Below, one piece after another: positions 62,298 to 64,000 of a DNA stretch of 64,000 nucleotides. Within the stretch, counting starts at the first letter, position 1. Each line of letters begins with the position of its first letter. The position numbers were made by a program, and so were the translations under genes. The DNA is taken from positions 8,184,001 to 8,248,000 of the forward strand of contig NZ_CP070326.1 in the NCBI RefSeq assembly GCF_016917755.1. The letters are read 5' to 3'. This stretch comes from Streptomyces noursei. Its GTDB lineage: Bacteria > Actinomycetota > Actinomycetes > Streptomycetales > Streptomycetaceae. Under the pieces are notes generated by a model. It was not told where the DNA came from. It did no database searches and saw only the letters and a program-made list of their open reading frames with translations.

Positions 62298-62312
62298 TAG
62301 TTGACACAACTA
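62298..62312. promoter_or_regulatory. palindromic operator with embedded -35, upstream of tetR
   Basis: TAGTTGACACAACTA has six-base arms around ACA and contains TTGACA (62301-62306). It lies 84 bases before the TetR start and may be the autoregulatory site. Confidence 0.6.
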
Positions 62313-62395
62313 TGTGACAGTTATCGAGAGAACCACAATCCTCTAGTGGCATTTTCTGGCCAATCGGCCTCGCGCACCCCTAAGATCCCGTCACG

Positions 62396-62935
62396 ATGAG
62401 AGCCGACGCCGCACGCAACCTGGACGCGGTCCTGCAGACCGGAGCACGCCTGCTGGCGCACGATCCCGCGACGAGCATCGCGGCGATCGCGACCGCTGCG
62501 GGCGTGGACCGCCGCACCGTCTACCGTCGCTTCAGCACCCGCGAGGCGCTGATGGCCGCCGTCCACACCGCCAAACTCGACGCCTGCGAAGAGGTCCTCG
62601 CGCAGGCCCGGCTGACCGAGGCGCCCGTGACCGTGGCACTGCACCGGTACGCCGAGGACATCATCGCCGTGAGCAGGAAATGGCCGGTGGATCTCCAACA
62701 GGCGCGGGACGAGGCCGCAACCGCACGCCTTCAGCGACTGCTCCAACACCTCGACGCGTTCATGGCGCGGGCCGTCCGCGAAGGCGTCCTCCGCCCGGGC
62801 CTCCCGGACCGCTGGGCACGCACCCTGCTGACGCACCTCACCAACATGGCGTCCCACGAGATGCCCGAACTGACCCCCGCGCAGGGAGCCGACCTCGTGA
62901 CCCGGTCCCTGCTCACCGGGCTGGGGCCGAACTGA
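62396..62935 (+). CDS. TetR family transcriptional regulator
   Basis: A 179-residue regulator. Helix-turn-helix ATSIAAIATAAGVDRRTVYR followed by RFSTREALMAAV at residues 26-58; the rest is an all-helical ligand domain with few distinctive features. ATG 62396 begins MRADAARNLDAVLQTGARLL. A palindrome with an embedded -35 lies upstream. It is convergent with the lipoprotein gene; the short frame on the other side (62005-62208) is a doubtful target. Ligand unknown. Confidence 0.9.
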   Translation: MRADAARNLDAVLQTGARLLAHDPATSIAAIATAAGVDRRTVYRRFSTREALMAAVHTAKLDACEEVLAQARLTEAPVTVALHRYAEDIIAVSRKWPVDLQQARDEAATARLQRLLQHLDAFMARAVREGVLRPGLPDRWARTLLTHLTNMASHEMPELTPAQGADLVTRSLLTGLGPN

Positions 62936-62986
62936 CGCCGGTCCGCACCGACCCGATCGACCCCGCCCGCGGCCGGTTCCCGCCGG

Positions 62987-63892
62987 TCAGTCGCGCTGCG
63001 CCACGAGGTCCCGGAGCACCTTCAGCACGTCGGCGGTGTCGTCGGCGGGCGGGGCCTGCACCGCCGCCTTGGCGCCGTAGTCGGAGTAGCGCGTGCTGGT
63101 CTTGATCGTGCCCTGCGGGGTCTTGATGTCCACGTCCATCTTCACGGGGTAGTCCTGGCCGTTGACCCAGACGTCGTAGTCGTAGCTCTTGACGCCCGCC
63201 TTCTTGATGTTCGCGAAGAGCTTCTCCCGCTGCTCGGCCGTGAGGTTGGTGACGGACTTGAGCGACCCGAGCCCCGCCTCGACGCCCAGCGAGCCCTGGT
63301 AGTGCTCGGCGTGCTCGCCGTCGACCTCGCCGCCGCCCAGGTGCCTGACGTCCGGCGAGCCGAGCAGCATCGCGAGCTGCTGCGACGGGTCCTGGTTCAT
63401 GTCGTCCAGGCCGGCGGTGACCTGCCGCATGAGGGCGTTGTCGGCCGACTCCGCGGCGGCGGCCCGGAGGTCGAACTTGCCCCACCGCTTGCCGTCGAAC
63501 GCCTCGGTCCGCTTGCCCATGTCCACGTAGACGGTGTTGTCGAGCCACACCATGTGCGACGTCTCGGCGCCGCCCGCCCGGCCCCCGAGCGGGCTCTCAC
63601 TCATGGTCACGTCCATGACCATCGGGTCCCATCCCATGACGCCCGACACCTTCGTCTCGCCACCGTCCGGCAGCCCCGCCGGCATCGACATGCTCATCGT
63701 GACCTTCGCCGACTTCGCCGCCGCGGTCTTCTTGTAGGCGACCGTGAGCGCCTGGATCGGGGCGCGCTCGGCGCCCCCGCCGGAGCCGTCCCCCGCGACC
63801 TTCTTCGCGCCCTGCTGGCAGCCCGCCGCCCCTGCCAGTACGGCCACCGCCATGAGCGAGACGCCGGTGCGCCGCGCGATCCCCTTCTGCAT
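62987..63892 (-). CDS. hypothetical lipoprotein, LppX/LprG-like shape
   Basis: A 301-residue lipoprotein: signal MQKGIARRTGVSLMAVAVLA, lipobox AAGC (Cys about 25), Gly-rich spacer, then a beta-rich domain (VTMSMSMPAGLPDGGETKVS, VWLDNTVYVDMGKRTEAFDG, YDVWVNGQDYPVKMDVDI). The alternation of long strands facing a helix (QVTAGLDDMNQDPSQQLAML) recalls the LppX/LprG/LolA fold that binds lipids, which is an inference. ATG 63892 follows a G-rich ribosome site. The promoter must lie in the last 108 bases of the window. Confidence 0.82.
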   Translation of the reverse strand: MQKGIARRTGVSLMAVAVLAGAAGCQQGAKKVAGDGSGGGAERAPIQALTVAYKKTAAAKSAKVTMSMSMPAGLPDGGETKVSGVMGWDPMVMDVTMSESPLGGRAGGAETSHMVWLDNTVYVDMGKRTEAFDGKRWGKFDLRAAAAESADNALMRQVTAGLDDMNQDPSQQLAMLLGSPDVRHLGGGEVDGEHAEHYQGSLGVEAGLGSLKSVTNLTAEQREKLFANIKKAGVKSYDYDVWVNGQDYPVKMDVDIKTPQGTIKTSTRYSDYGAKAAVQAPPADDTADVLKVLRDLVAQRD

Positions 63893-64000
63893 GCCCCACC
63901 CCTTTTTGTCCGCCTCCGGGAATTACGCACGCACCGTAACGCATTGGCCTGACATTTATCGAAAGAGGTGATCCGGCTGTACCGCGCGCCCGCCGCCTCC

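Overview
The window is very GC-rich and nearly all genes end codons in G or C. It carries a modular polyketide synthase, a Sfp-type phosphopantetheinyl transferase, MetNIQ and Opp transporters, SARP, MerR, PadR, TetR and MarR regulators, a DUF6207-like protein and a sortase-E-type surface protein. This points to a Streptomyces chromosome, from a producer of a nystatin/amphotericin-type polyene.

Bases 1-8644 are the edge of a mycosamine polyene cluster. The first module of a large type I PKS (minus strand, running off the window) is followed by a GDP-mannose 4,6-dehydratase. Divergent from these are a heterodimeric ABC exporter and a phosphopantetheinyl transferase. Order and orientation match the nysI-nysDIII / nysH-nysG-nysF block of the nystatin cluster. 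A near-perfect PimM-type (PAS-LuxR) operator lies between the two arms.

Bases 8.7-19.4 kb leave the cluster. They hold small conserved proteins, a dienelactone hydrolase, lspA, an orphan full-length lanthipeptide dehydratase (LanB) next to a TerD-domain protein related to the SCO0854/MXAN_6230 family, a secreted I36-type protein, a translationally coupled merR-thioredoxin pair, an LppU-like membrane protein and a decayed metallophosphoesterase.

Bases 19.4-28.9 kb hold a protein with a degenerate caspase-like domain, a tautomerase-like enzyme, a divergent glutamine amidotransferase/LysR pair, a broken TrmH-MarR gene, a histone-H1-like DNA-binding protein, a Nudix protein, a second dienelactone hydrolase and a lipoprotein.

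Bases 29.0-37.7 kb are a transporter block: opp permeases and a fused double ATPase followed by metQNI, all minus strand with several 4-nt overlaps, and a divergent oligopeptide-binding lipoprotein.

Bases 37.7-50.5 kb are metabolic and regulatory genes: a type Ic aminotransferase, a lipase-like hydrolase with divergent PadR, an M14 carboxypeptidase with a small partner, a SARP-like regulator, a GH25-like muramidase, an imine-reductase-like dehydrogenase with divergent TetR, and MarR.

Bases 50.6-55.6 kb form an antibiotic-protection pair: an OtrA-like ribosomal protection protein with a short overlapping upstream ORF, and a HelD/HelR-like RNA polymerase remodelling ATPase with its own strong promoter.

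Bases 55.6-64.0 kb hold an ALF-repeat surface protein with a sortase E signal, small secreted and membrane proteins, an alkaline phosphatase interrupted by an amber codon 27 codons before its natural end, with a probable PHO box upstream, a TetR regulator and a lipoprotein. No tRNA, rRNA, CRISPR array or intact insertion sequence was seen.
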